Positions 1 to 10,917 of a stretch of DNA of 64,000 nt are shown in pieces. Source of the stretch: Parapristionchus giblindavisi (lineage: Eukaryota > Nematoda > Chromadorea > Rhabditida > Diplogasteridae); the NCBI GenBank assembly GCA_943737045.1, contig CALSFV010000371.1:62001-126000 (forward strand), read 5' to 3'. A model generated the notes under the pieces. The model saw only the letters and a list, made by a program, of their open reading frames with translations, was not told the DNA's origin and did no database searches. A program made the position numbers and the translations under genes. How positions within the stretch are numbered: the first letter of the stretch is position 1; each line of letters begins with the position of its first letter.

Positions 1-35
1 AAATAAAATAAATATATAAATGAATAAACTTGTAG

Positions 36-2747
36 GGCGATGTCATAGGCGGGAAATATGTAGTGATGAAGACACTAGGAACCGGTGCATTTGGAGCAGT
101 TTACGAGTAAGTCTTTACCACGGATCTCCTGTAAAAACGTAGGAAAATGAGACCATTTTCCGACAGTTTTAAAATTTTTCTCACCGATTTGGATGAGATT
201 TATATGACTGACCATAATGACGCAAAGGAGAAGGCATAGGGACTTGGAATCGCCAAATTTGCATTTTTATCGATTTTTTGATCTTCCACTTCGGGCAGCC
301 ATATCTCACTCAATTTTTTAGGGTTCATCATAAGAATACTCCAGAGCGTATATTTGCCGCCAAAGTGGAGACCTTGAAAGGGGACAAGACGGAAAAATTA
401 AGGATGGAGGTAATAAACAGGCATATTTCAATTTAATTATTTTTAGAAATATTTTTAAACGCACATACAAAGCTAATTTACTCTCCTCTCTAGCAACACT
501 TTCTCGTAGACAAAGAAAACGAGAGAGCATTGCCACAGTTTTGAGTTTCAAATTAGCTCCGGTTGTTCATTTAAGACGATTGTTCTGCTCGCTGCAAAGC
601 ATAGTGAAAAACGGAAAGAGCACTTCACCCGATACATCAATCGAGGTCAGCTACGCAGCCAAATAAACATGATACTCAGTCAAGATATATGATACTCAGG
701 CAAACAAGATTCGTTCCTCTACCTGGTTATGGAGATCGTAGGACCTTCACTCATTGAGCTGAAGAAGGCTCGACCGCAGAGGGTATACAGCAGTATTATA
801 TCAGCTACGCAGCCAAACAGTCAGACTGAGTATCGTGATCTACGCAGGTAATTTAGGTGTTCACTCCTCCGACTGCGTTGAGTGTGGGTGAGCAGTGTCT
901 TAGGGCTATCCAGGACCTTCACGAATTGGGATTCGTTCACCGAGATATCAAACCTTCCAATTTTACATGTGGACCGAGTGAACACAAAAGATTGGTAAGA
1001 TCTAAAACACACACAGAGAAAAAAAAACTGTGAAAACATCACCCCCACCATCAGAAGTAGATACCACACAGTGCACAAGACCTGTAATGTGTTACATTTA
1101 ACAGTTTTGTGCGGTATTTAACACTTTTTGTGTTATAAGTAACAGTTTTGGTGCTAATTTATCAGCTGTAGTTTCATTTTTACATTTTTTTCTCTGTGTG
1201 AAGACCGTAGATCGAAATGGAAATTAAAATTTCAGATTTATTTGCTCGATTTCGGCTTGTGCCGCCGATTCGTGGACGCTCAAGGCTTTTATAGAGCGAA
1301 GAGGAGGAAGGTTCCATTTAAGGTTCAGACGCTGATCCTTGATCTTTGATCTTTGATCTTTGATCTCTTGTCAGGGCACGGTCAAGTTCGCACCTTTGTC
1401 ATGCCATAACAAAGAGGACTTCACACCGAGAGACGATTACGAGAGCTGGTTCTATACGCTGATAGACATGATTCAACCGAAAGGTGAGCACTCAAAGATC
1501 AAAGATCAAAGATCACAGTTTAAAGAACGATGAGTTCAGGACTGATCTGGAGCAAGATCAAAAATTTGAAGGAAGTAGCACGACTTAAGAAGCAATGTCG
1601 AGAGGAAACAGTGGCAGCGAATAACGCATCAGAAACAGTTGAAACTGTTCCAGACAAGGTATGACAACCGAGCCTTTCAAGCGCTTAAAGGACGGTATTT
1701 GTGACAAAAATTAGGGCCAAATTAGATGAGTATCGTAAATTTTATATTAAAAATTCAATACTGTGCACTCAAAAGGTTAAAAGCTTCAAAAACAAATGTA
1801 ATGATAATTTAGAAATGTTGTAGGTTCCATTCGTTGAGGGTCTCAAGTGTGGAAGGGAATTGCTGTATATATACGCCTATATCGCCACACGTGCAGACGA
1901 ATATGGGGGCAATGTGAGTGCTTTGTTCGTTGAAAGGTTGCGAAAAGAAAACAAAAAAGGTGAGAGAGTGTGCTAGAAAAGGAGATGTTAAATATTCTTT
2001 CAACTAAAAATCGTAATTCTTGTTCACTCAAATTTTCGTTCCTAGGTGAAATAACTTCACTCATTCCAACTGCGATTTAATCCTGTATTTTCAGACCACT
2101 TACTATATAATAAGTTGTCGACTGGAAAAGGTAATGGCTCGATCTTAAATCACATCCCGAGCTAATCTGCAATTCTCCGATGTGGCAATGCTCTCTCGCT
2201 TTCTTTGTTTATCATAATACCATAACAATATCTTTATGTGCGTTTCATGTAAGAATGATAATGAGATACATAGAGAAATGCATTAGGGACACATAAATAC
2301 AATACCACAACGAGGTAGTAAGGTTGAATTAATAGATAATAATGATAAAACTTGAATTATAAAGCATAGGTAGAAATACAATTACGTAAGATTTTGAGAT
2401 TGGGACAAATTATGCCAGAATTAGGCAGTAAATTCCAAGAGATAATATTGTCAAGGAGTAGAGTAAATCTATCTTTGGGTGTTCTTGAAATACAAATGTT
2501 TATTTAGCCAATAATAATAATAATTTATCATTTCTTGGACAAGAGAAAATAACGATATAATGTAAATAATATATTTTGATTAAAAATAACTGTGGATTTG
2601 CAGGCATGCGTAGCGGAGGGCGGAACGATGGATGCACCATACGACTGGGAGACTGAGAAAAGCCTGAGAAATGAGTGCCCTGTCCAAAGTTCGGTTCTGA
2701 ATTTTAGCACTGATCTTGGCAGCCACGAAACCGATAAAAAACCGTAA
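36..2747 (+). CDS. CK1/TTBK-like protein kinase, 5' end outside window
   Basis: Serine/threonine kinase of the casein kinase 1/tau-tubulin kinase-like group expanded in nematodes. Exons, all with GT/AG borders and compatible phases: 36-106, 322-409, 576-645, 709-782, 857-994, 1236-1322, 1375-1483, 1540-1658, 1824-1913, 2095-2130, 2604-2747; together 341 codons plus stop. Visible landmarks, numbered from the first visible residue: glycine loop GTGAFGAVYE, ATP-site lysine in IFAAKVE (about 38), catalytic loop HRDIKPSNF (about 128), DFG (about 152), and an APE-replacing GTVKFAPLS typical of CK1. The tail motif DAPYDWE is usual near the C-terminal lobe end of worm TTBK-like kinases. All catalytic residues are present, so an active enzyme is plausible. 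The start codon and at least one exon lie left of the window. Substrate unknown. The last 35 bp of coding sequence lie inside a duplication made by a LINE insertion. Confidence 0.9.
476..560. repeat. Palindromic MITE-like element, CTCTCG family (kinase intron)
   Basis: Imperfect inverted repeat in the second visible kinase intron. One arm reads ...CTCTCTAGCAACACTTTCTCG, the other CGAGAGAGCATTGCCA, joined by TAGACAAAGAAAA; outer ends are AGCTAATTT/AAATTAGCT. The same organisation recurs at 5322, 11431, 15371, 16516, 19670, 34531, 36766 and 37398, so it is a short non-autonomous family. No coding capacity. Confidence 0.65.
1005..1201. mobile_element. MITE with AGAGAAAAAAA-type inverted ends (kinase intron)
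   Basis: About 195 bp bounded by ACACACAGAGAAAAAAAA on the left and TTTTTTTCTCTGTGTG on the right, with internal AACACTTTTTGTGTTA-like palindromes. Related elements with the same ends lie at 17670-17806, 34294-34432 and 37510-37636, and a half element near 45148. Non-coding; it sits between the HRD and DFG exons of the kinase gene and is presumably removed by splicing. Confidence 0.7.
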
Positions 2748-2948
2748 CCGTAACCGAATATAATAAAGAGTATTTGTCGTCGAATAAAACGAAAACGAGC
2801 TGTGTTAAGCACTGCATGACTCCATTAGTACACACACAGAACATTTGGATTAAAACCATTACAAGGAATAATTTTTTTAAATAGTCCCCTAGGGGCCCTG
2901 ACGGAATAGATCCCTCCGATTTCATTTCCATAGGAAATTATACCCCTG
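2713..2948. repeat. 236-bp direct duplication, copy 1 (LINE target site)
   Basis: By eye identical to 3715-3950 over 236 bp. Starts ATCTTGGCAGCCACG and ends ATTATACCCCTG. The two copies bracket a LINE fragment ending in an (ATT)n tail, so they are read as an exceptionally long target-site duplication. Copy 1 carries the last kinase codons, the stop codon and the AATAAA. Confidence 0.85.
2762..2767 (+). terminator. Poly(A) signal AATAAA of the kinase gene
   Basis: AATAAA lies 15 bp after the kinase stop codon TAA (2745-2747). It is inside the first copy of the 236-bp duplication, so a second copy exists near 3764. Identification rests on the hexamer and position only. Confidence 0.5.
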
Positions 2949-3714
2949 TGTCATTTACTGTTGGCAATACTACTCTTCCTCTTGTGTCTTCAGTCACTGA
3001 TCTAGGTGTTACTTATAATAATAAGCTAACATTTGATGAACATATATGTCGCATTATTGCTAAGGCTAGAGCACGCTCTGCTTATATTCATCGTTCTTTC
3101 GTGTCTTGTAGTACTAATACTTATGCCCGATTATTCGTCACATATGTTCGACCTCTTCTCGAGTATTGTTCAGAACTCTGGAGTCCTCAATCATGCACGT
3201 TAAATAATAATATTGAATCCGTTCAGAGACGTTTTTCCAGACTGGTCTTCCGCAAGTGTGGAATACGGTACAAGAACTACCATGAGAGACTCCGCCACCT
3301 CAATCTCCCCTCCCTAGAATCTAGGCGCAGACAAAACGATATTATTTTTGCATATAAGGTTATCCACAATTTCATTGACATCAATCCCCGCACCTTGTTC
3401 CTTTTCTCAAACACAATTAATTCAACTCGTGGTCATAATATGAAGCTTTGTATCCATCCAACATCTTCTTCTAAGTTTTTAGCCTTTCTAAGTAACAGAA
3501 TAGTTTCTCAATGGAACTCTCTAGATAATTCAATTGTAACTGTGCAAAACCCTGTGTACTTTAGTTCTTATGTTCGTAATTTAATACTGTGACCTAGCTG
3601 TTACAGTTCTTTTCGCTTCTTCTTATTTTATTCACTTGTACTATAGATTATTTTATTTTAACTCTGTCATCAAATTGAAAGATGCGATAAATATTTATTA
3701 TTATTATTATTATT
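2949..3714 (+). mobile_element. 5'-truncated LINE (RT C-terminal part) with (ATT)n tail
   Basis: Fragment of a non-LTR retrotransposon of the APE-endonuclease class. An open frame from the left boundary to 3592 (about 214 aa) encodes the region C-terminal to the reverse transcriptase fingers/palm, with the characteristic DLGVTYNNKLTF and YVRPLLEYCSELWSP segments. A 3' UTR of about 120 bp follows, ending in a TTATTATTATT microsatellite tail at 3690-3716. There is no RT catalytic core or endonuclease, so it is dead on arrival. It inserted in the same orientation as the kinase. A related tail lies in reverse at 32250-32395. Confidence 0.85.
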
Positions 3715-3950
3715 ATCTTGGCAGCCACGAAACCGATAAAAAACCGTAACCGTAACCGAATATAATAAAGAGTATTTGTCGTCGAATAAAACGAAAACGA
3801 GCTGTGTTAAGCACTGCATGACTCCATTAGTACACACACAGAACATTTGGATTAAAACCATTACAAGGAATAATTTTTTTAAATAGTCCCCTAGGGGCCC
3901 TGACGGAATAGATCCCTCCGATTTCATTTCCATAGGAAATTATACCCCTG
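3715..3950. repeat. 236-bp direct duplication, copy 2
   Basis: Second flank of the LINE insertion, offset by exactly 1002 bp from copy 1 with no mismatch seen. It carries an orphan copy of the kinase's terminal codons, stop and poly(A) signal that is no longer joined to the gene. Confidence 0.85.
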
Positions 3951-4687
3951 ACCAGTCAGGTAATAATAAAAATTTATTTATTTATTATTTATTTATAAAT
4001 ATATGTGCTTTATAATCTGCGGTGCTCGAAGTGCTCTGATCATATTTGGTTTCGTCCGCACTATTTGTCAGAGTTTTCCTGTTGTCAATGACAATCTGTT
4101 TTTTGTACTCAATAATATAATACTTTAAATGTCAGAAAAAGGCAAACGATCTCCGCCTACGGTTCTGACGTCATATTGTAGACAAACCATTTGCCAACGT
4201 TCGTGCATACGACGTCTGTATTCGAGAGAGAGAGTTTTGTCCAAAATGTCTTTCGACAGAGTTTGGAGTAAGCTACCCATTCTCTATCGTAGTCCAATTT
4301 TGCAACTTTCTGTGTTTATGATAAATGACGTAGTGGACGTCTTGATGCAGAGATGTGTATACGATTAGAAGGGCACGGAATACGACATTGAAACTGTTTT
4401 TCTGTTATATGCAAATATGCAGCTGTAGACAAATATGTAGATATATAAAACGGGTCAAACTAATTTGTATTTATATTTACTACTTCCAGAATTCCACAAT
4501 ATTCAAATAATTTATTTCAGCCCTGCACATTCTTATTATTATTATATTACTTATTAATGCTCATATTCATAATGAATATCACACTCATAATAGCAACTGG
4601 AGAGATTACTCGATGATCACTTGTTTACAGCTCTCGTTCCACAACTGAACAGATCATTGTTATTGAATTATTTAGGATTATTATTAT
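3951..4687. other. Intergenic, AT-rich; one GACGTCA palindromic repeat
   Basis: No convincing gene. At 4140-4200 there is a short copy of the palindromic family with GGCAAACGATCTCCGCCTA and CATTTGCC ends around TGACGTCA, also found near 6753, 11265, 14510 and 37970. The 79-codon open frame at 4129-4368 runs through this repeat and has no family signature. Confidence 0.5.
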
Positions 4688-5225
4688 TTAATCAAGAAAT
4701 GCATGACTCTCTCCTCTCCCACAATCCGCACAACAAGGAAAGGAAAAGGCACTACAAAAAAACATGCAAAAAAACCCACTAAATATTTAATTAATTAATT
4801 AAATTTATTAATTACCTGTGATTGCAATTGCCGAATCGCTGGACAAATTTATGGAACTCGACTCGACGACAATTTCTCTCACATTGATCTGCATATTGGG
4901 TGCGTAGAGCTAGATTGCGGAAACTCATGCACCTGAAAAAATAGAAAATACAATATAAAAAACCTTGGAATATGGTTTAAAAATGAAGTTTCAAGGAGCT
5001 CATATTATTCGATATAATGTAAAATATTTAAACAAAAATAGGAAATGAAAAGTATTAAATGTACCCACTTTCTGCGGCATTGAGTTCCCTCGAAAACTCG
5101 GCGTACTCCTACCTATTAGATTAGATATTTAATATCAACAATTATTGATTAATCAATACCTGGGCATATAGAGGTGAAATGATGGCGAAAAGTAGAATAA
5201 CTGCTATAATCGAAGGGTGATTCAT
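4688..5225 (-). CDS. Small secreted cysteine-rich protein (96 aa), unknown family
   Basis: Four exons on the minus strand: 5160-5225, 5065-5108, 4816-4932, 4688-4751. All junctions are GT/AG with matching phases, and the spliced frame is 97 codons including the stop. Residues 1-21 form a classic signal peptide (IIAVILLFAIISPLYA), with likely cleavage before Q22. The mature chain has seven cysteines: C38, C54, C58, C73, C82, C83 and C86. C54-x3-C58 and the C-terminal CCADC cluster are the most distinctive parts. The ATG has a TATA-like box about 40 bp upstream. I do not recognise the family; an extracellular disulfide-bonded peptide (effector, antimicrobial or matrix component) is the limit of what can be said. 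The odd cysteine count means either one free thiol or a dimer. Single-exon gene finders would miss it, because the longest exon is 117 bp. Confidence 0.62.
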
Positions 5226-5263
5226 TCTATATTCAATCTACGTTTCTGGGCCCTTCCATCTGG

Positions 5264-5270
5264 TTTTATA
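5264..5270 (-). promoter_or_regulatory. TATA-like box upstream of the secreted protein gene
   Basis: TATAAAA on the minus strand about 40 bp before the ATG at 5225. Spacing suits a core promoter with a very short 5' UTR. Position and consensus are the only support. Confidence 0.35.
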
Positions 5271-5321
5271 TGAGATTGGAACGATGCTTTGTTGCGATTT
5301 CAGAATAGGAAAAGTTATAAA

Positions 5322-5410
5322 GGCTAATTTGAAACTCTCCGCTCTGCCAATGCTCTCTCGCCTTCGTTGTTGACGAGGCAGTGTTGCCAGAGCGGAAATT
5401 AAAATGAGCT
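5322..5410. repeat. Palindromic MITE-like element, CTCTCG family
   Basis: GGCTAATTTGAAACTCTCC at the left and GCGGAAATTAAAATGAGCT at the right are near-complementary, with TGCTCTCTCGCC and its partner GCAGTGTTGCC near the centre. It lies just upstream of the secreted protein gene promoter. Confidence 0.65.
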
Positions 5411-7818
5411 TTATCTCATCCGTTTTATTGTTTTCTGAGCTTCATGGAATAAATAGCTTTACTTCGTTCACAATAGATGGAAAATTTATTTTTGAACCAA
5501 CCCTGAAAATGAGAGATATTATGACAATCTTTCATCTACTTCTTTATTCCTATAATGCGACAAAAAAAAGTGAAAAAAAGTAATACGCATATGGCCATTC
5601 CATTTTCCACGAGCTATGCGTGAACGGCAAAAACTACATCATAGTTTCAAAGCAGGAGATCGCTCTTACGCGACAAGAGCTGATATAGGGCAAAAAGAGC
5701 ATTGAGGAAGTTATTAATATGAATATCTAGTTTATAACCAGTGTCTCGGCAATATATCACTTCCTTGTTGGTTTTTTTACAATCATTTCATGGAAAATTC
5801 CATAAAATTAAGGAAGTATTTCATAATCGGACGTCATTTTAGTTCTGTAGTTGCTCTTTCTGTTTATGTTCCCCATGACAAAATGAGTGAAAAAGTTTAA
5901 GGAAAGTTTTGATACAGGTTGGCTAATGATTCTGACCTCTGAGTTCAATGATGAGTTCTCGGACTGAAGCTGATCAGTGATCGAATTGCGTCCTCGATGC
6001 TGGAGAAGAAGGAGAGATGGAGCGATCTCTTTCGGAAGACAGTTGGATGTAACTTCCTAATCATGTTGCAATTGCAAAACTGGTTAAATTATTGAAAAAT
6101 AAGGTTGATCGCCTTAGAAATGTTAATTTTGAGTGGATACTTGACCACAATTGTTTTGCATTCTTTGACGGAGAAAAATATCGCTTAGAGACGGAATAAT
6201 AAGATTTTGTTTGCAATTCCTCGGTGCCCCAATTCTGAATTCTGTACTTAGTGCTGAAAATATAAATGTACTGTATTGTATTGTATTATATTACATTGTA
6301 GTTGGAGTATGTCTATATAAAATGTACTTGCACAAGAAAAAGACAAACTGTATGTAAATACCGAGACAACGCGCGCCTGCACTCTCTTGCCTTACTCTCG
6401 ATTGTCTCTCTACTTCCTCACACCTAAACCGTCCGACCTTCGCATGAAGAGATCGTTCATAGGTTCTGCACTATGCAAACAAGAAATAGTCATTACGGTG
6501 CTCTCGTATAAAGAAAACCTGTGATTTTTATACGCTCAATAACAGATTATTCAGTGTAATGGTTGTGGATTATGCAGTTACTTCCACAATAATAATTATT
6601 TTTTCACCTATCACACTGTATTCGCTGTCGCACCTGTTCGGGTGTATCAAATAAAGCCCCACAACTGATCTAAACGTCGTTCAAAGGTATGCTGACGATG
6701 GTATCCAAAGCTAGAAATCCAGAGTTGGAAGCTTATAAGACCAGTCAGTATAAATGAAAAGTGACAAACCGTTTGAAAGCATGACGTCAAAGGGGGGGGG
6801 GTATTTGCCAACAATCCTACGCCTACGCTTGTGACGTCACGTTTGCTGGCAAACGGTTCGCCTAAGTTCACGGTGTGAATAGGTCTTTCCCACGCACGAC
6901 AATCTGGGGCCACACACTTCGAACTTCGAAGACTTATAATGCCACACCCGAGCAAATTTTACTCCCCTCTCTGGCAACGCTCTCTCGTAGACAAAGGAAT
7001 TTAAGAGTAATAGTCAGTTAACTCCGTCACCCTCCACACAGCGTGCGCACGTCGCAAAAAAGGAAAAAACCGCATAATATTTTGCGTCCATGAGATTTCC
7101 ACGAGTGCTCACCAGAATCAATCTTTTATTGCTCATAGGTGGAACAACAATGTACATAATAAAGCATTACATAATTCACATAATTACAGCTGTTCGTTCG
7201 AGATCTTACGGTTTTTGACGAAATATGATGATGTTTGACGTCATTTTTACTCTGCTTTTTTCAGGTGTCAAAATTCAGGTTTGGTTGTTCTGATTTGGTT
7301 AGAAGCCAAACTTTTGCTATGGTTAAACTGCATGCGACAACTGTCTATAATACGATCTAACTTCACACCAAATATGAAATATACGAAAATGACAATTCAA
7401 ATTGTGACACACGGAAAACGCAGAGAGATTGCATCACAACCGATATGAGGGAAGATAGCTGCGCTTGCTGGCGCAGAGTTTCCATTTACACGGAGTTGGC
7501 TCGTAGTTGCGTTTCCGTTGGGAATGTAGTACTGCAATTTTATTTATTTATTTATTTGTTTATACATCAATCGATTGACAATATGTACACTTCAGTATCA
7601 TAGCCGTCAAAGAGAATAAGATTTGCAGTGAATCGTAAATATTATAATAAAAATTGTAAAAAAAATCGTATTGTAAAAATTATCAAATTATTGGTTCATT
7701 GTCACACGTCTTTTGGCAAGGCACCAAGAGGCAAATTATACCGTAGCAAATCTGCCTACTCTAGTAATTTGTAACTCTGTGCAAATCACTGGCCAGACGA
7801 ACAGGCAAAGTTCATCTT
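5411..7818. other. Intergenic region with two palindromic repeats, no gene found
   Basis: About 2.4 kb without a supportable gene. 6753-6880 is a GACGTCA-family palindrome (AAACCGTTTG... and ...GGCAAACGGTTCGCC) containing a run of 10 G at 6792-6801. 6940-7000 is half of a CTCTCG-family element. The rest is AT-rich, with simple TATTTA tracts near 7540. The open frame at 6647-6955 (minus) overlaps both repeats and is discounted. Confidence 0.5.
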
Positions 7819-8895
7819 TTAAAGCTTTCGATAGCTATTCTCGCAAAATTCACATTTTCTAGTCCAGCCTATAAAATATATATGAGAGGAATCGCGAGAA
7901 AATCGACCGTTTCGGAGGGTCCGCGGACATAGAAAATTCGACCCCCTGAAAAATTCAGAATAAGTACTTTGAACGATGCTCTATCAAACTGCGTTTTCCG
8001 AATTTGCATATCTGCTCTCGTTTTCGAATAGCGGTAGGTCAAAGTTGGCAGGTACGGTTTTTTTGGCTCGAGTGTGCGTCAGAAAAATGATCATAACTCC
8101 GTTCAAAATAATGATAGACACTTTTTCAAAAAAAGCATCGAAAGAGGAGATCTTGCGCAACATTTACCAGTTGATGACGTCATTTTTCGACCATGCGCCG
8201 GTGCTGGGCGGTCGGTTTTATGAAAAAGTGACGTAACTTTCCTAATCGGAAAAAGTGCACTTTGCTTCTATGCGCGTTTTGTTGCACCCATATGTGTCTA
8301 AAAATGACCCAAGTTTCAGAGGATTTCCGAATTGGAAAAAAAAAAGCGTTGATTTTAGTGACGCGACCTCGGCTTATTCCTTTATTTAGTGACGCGACCT
8401 CGGCTTATTCCTTTATCAAGAAACAGCAAAGGAGCTAAAATGACTCAAAAACATCCGAAAAAACATTACGAGCTCAAAATACCCATATATGACAGTTATA
8501 TGGAACACAAAATCACCAAGTTCCGAAAAATTTGAAAAAAACCGTATTTTGCTTTTCCACGTGGAAAAAACGTTTCAGTAATGTTAATTAATCTTTATAA
8601 TATTTCTTATAATGTTTTTGAACATTTATATTTTTGGAAGTGAAGGCCTACCTGCTCTTAGAGCCGAGATATCCGCCATCGAAATTACACGAGCGCGCCC
8701 CAACTCCGCGCGACTGCTCATCATCCGCTCTCTCACTCCCACACGCTCTTTCGTGAACAGACAGGGAGAGAAAAAAAAGGAGAAGGGAGACTAACATCTG
8801 ACAACTACACGAAATGGAGATGTTAGAAAACTCTGAGCGAACAGAGTTGCATTTGAACAACAAAGAACGAGTGTGAGCCCCCCAAACCTTCCTCG

Positions 8896-8949
<54 letters not shown>

Positions 8950-10914
8950 AAGGAATGATGAAGTACAATGTCAAAACTAATGTTAGATAAGATACATTTA
9001 TTAGAGAAATCAGTCATAATTGAAAACAATTAACATTGAAATAACATATTACAAAGAGAAATGGATGACAAACGGATGTTTTAAGGTTTTTAGTTTAGTG
9101 ATCGAATGAGACAGAGACAAATTATGTGTGTGATGGATTAACAATAATTTATAGTAGATTCCTAGCAGTGCTAGGGGGATCCATAAATTGTTTTACTTGC
9201 GAGCGTTTTATACTTATGTGCGGGAAGAGCATTTCGCTTGCGCGCCCATCCGCCTCTATTACCCTTTGAGAAGAGATGTTTTTTTCATCGTACCAATCCT
9301 GATTGATCGTTGACCTGCCTTACTTCCATTCTTCAACATGGTTGTGGTTCCACTCATTGTGACACTACTTCTCCTGGGTGTCATTCCTGCTAGGAGAAGG
9401 ATCCACGAACTTCTGTTCCAAGGGGCGGTGGGAGAGAGTGAGCTGACCGACCGTTCGCGATGAAGAAAATGAACGTGAATGAAGAGATGAAGAGAGAAGA
9501 GATGTGTTGCCATAAAATGAACGTTTTCCAGCTCAGAATGACTCAAAACAACTTGTTTCATCATTCTTAGCACGAAAAATACCGTGGAACACGTTTTTTG
9601 TGTCTGTAAAAATCAGCAAAAGATTTGGATCGAACCGGGGTTCGAACCCGCTCGGTGTTTTTAGAGTGGTACCTCTTTACCTCGACGTCTCGAATGATTT
9701 TGCTTATTTTATTTATTTATTTATCGTAGTTCACTCAGAGTTTTCTAACATCTCCATTTCGTGTAGTTGTCAGATGTTAGTCTCCCTTCTCCTTTTTTTC
9801 TCTCCCTGTCTGTTCACGAAAGAGCGTGTGGGAGTGAGAGAGCGGATGATGAGCAGTCGCGCGGTGTTGGGGCGCGCGTGTAATCTCGATGGCGGATATC
9901 TCGGCTCTAAGAGCAGGTAAGCCTTCACTTCCAAAAACATAAATGTTCAAAAACATTATAAGAAATATTATAAAGATTAATTATCATTACTGAAACGTTT
10001 TTTCCACGTGGAAAAGCAAAATACGGTTTTTTTCAAATTTTTCGGAACTTGGTGATTTTGTGTTCCATATAACTGTCATATATGGGTATTTTGAGCTCGT
10101 AATGTTTTTTCGGATGTTTTTGAGTCATTTTAGCTTCTTTGCTGTTTCTTGATAAAGGAATAAGCCGAGGTCGCGTCACTAAATAAAGGAATAAGCCGAG
10201 GTCGCGTCACTAAAATCAACGCTTTTTTTTTTCCAATTCGGAAATCCTCTGAAACTTGGGTCATTTTTAGACACATATGGGTGCAACAAAACGCGCATAG
10301 AAGCAAAGTGCACTTTTTCCGATTAGGAAAGTTACGTCACTTTTTCATAAAACCGACCGCCCAGCACCGGCGCATGGTCGAAAAATGACGTCATCAACTG
10401 GTAAATGTTGCGCAAGATCTCCTCTTTCGATGCTTTTTTTGAAAAAGTGTCTATCATTATTTTGAACGGAGTTATGATCATTTTTCTGACGCACACTCGA
10501 GCCAAAAAAACCGTACCTGCCAACTTTGATCTACCGCTATTCGAAAACGAGAGCAGATATGCAAATTCGGAAAACGCAGTTTGATAGAGCATCGTTCAAA
10601 GTACTTATTCTGAATTTTTCAGGGGGTCGAATTTTCTATGTCCGGGGGGTGGTCGAACCTCTGGCGATTCCTCTCATATAAAAGCAAGAAAAATTACCAC
10701 CCAGGCGCAATCCTCTAACTCCAATGAATCGTCTTATGAATTCATCCTTGATATCGATAGCACCGTGCGAATAGGACCCATCTGCATCGACCAGCTGAAA
10801 AGTATTTATTATTTTAGATGATATGAAAGATCAAAGATCAAAGAGATCAAACAGCACCTTTGACGCCACGGTACCGGTAAGGATAATGAACACTAGAAGC
10901 ACAGCGGTTTTCAT
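7819..10914 (-). CDS. Small secreted peptide precursor (67 aa), split by a fold-back element
   Basis: Three exons on the minus strand: 10858-10914, 10698-10794, 7819-7868. Phases agree (57, 97 and 50 bp; 68 codons with stop). Residues 1-18 are a strong signal peptide (TAVLLVFIILTGTVAS). The mature part is short, with a basic GVRGLRLGG stretch and one CEFC motif four residues after GW. The ATG is preceded at once by a TTTTTCAG acceptor, fitting a trans-spliced or 5'-UTR-spliced nematode mRNA. The second intron (7869-10697) is nearly all fold-back element, leaving about 17 bp at the donor side and 10 bp at the acceptor side. The family is not recognised. Exon 3 is the weakest part, since it is short and 2.8 kb away. 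If it is wrong, translation would read into the fold-back arm and stop within about 20 codons. Confidence 0.45.
8895..8947. repeat. (CT)n microsatellite
   Basis: Almost pure CT dinucleotide run of about 45-50 bp inside the loop of the fold-back element. Confidence 0.95.
9606..9690 (-). mobile_element. tRNA-headed SINE-like module
   Basis: On the minus strand GGGTTCGAACCCC matches a pol III B box (GGTTCGANTCC), followed by GATCC and then CTTTTGCTGATTTTTAC. The same tail (TTTTTTGCTGATTTTTTT) follows the tRNA-like heads at 38741-38812 and 39043-39113, which argues for a shared SINE-like family rather than isolated chance boxes. The cloverleaf is poor, so it is not called a tRNA gene. Confidence 0.4.
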
Positions 10915-10917
10915 TCC

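Larger units (their letters stand above)
7879..10680. mobile_element. 2.8-kb fold-back element with ~0.96-kb inverted arms
   Basis: Left arm 7879-8842 and right arm 9729-10680 are near-identical reverse complements. Both begin TATATGAGAGGAATCGC, and the inner borders are CTCTGAGYGAAC/GTTCRCTCAGAG. Differences are confined to a few bases and a variable patch near the outer ends (7895-7922 versus 10640-10665). A 30-bp direct repeat (GTGACGCGACCTCGGCTTAT twice, 8359-8420) is present in both arms. The 886-bp loop holds a CT microsatellite and a tRNA-like module. Each arm contains the same 86-codon open frame only because the arms are copies. No transposase is visible; it is likely a non-autonomous fold-back DNA element. 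Confidence 0.85.

Noticed and set aside
2738..2755. Telomere-like repeat (CCGTAACCGTAACCG)
   Set aside because: Only three short units, not TTAGGC, and partly coding for the kinase C terminus.
4129..4368. 79-codon open frame on the plus strand
   Set aside because: Crosses a GACGTCA palindromic repeat and has no recognisable motif or splice context.
7976..8236. Same 86-codon open frame in both fold-back arms (also 10332-10592)
   Set aside because: Identity follows from the arms being inverted copies; no domain, and part of a non-coding element inside an intron.
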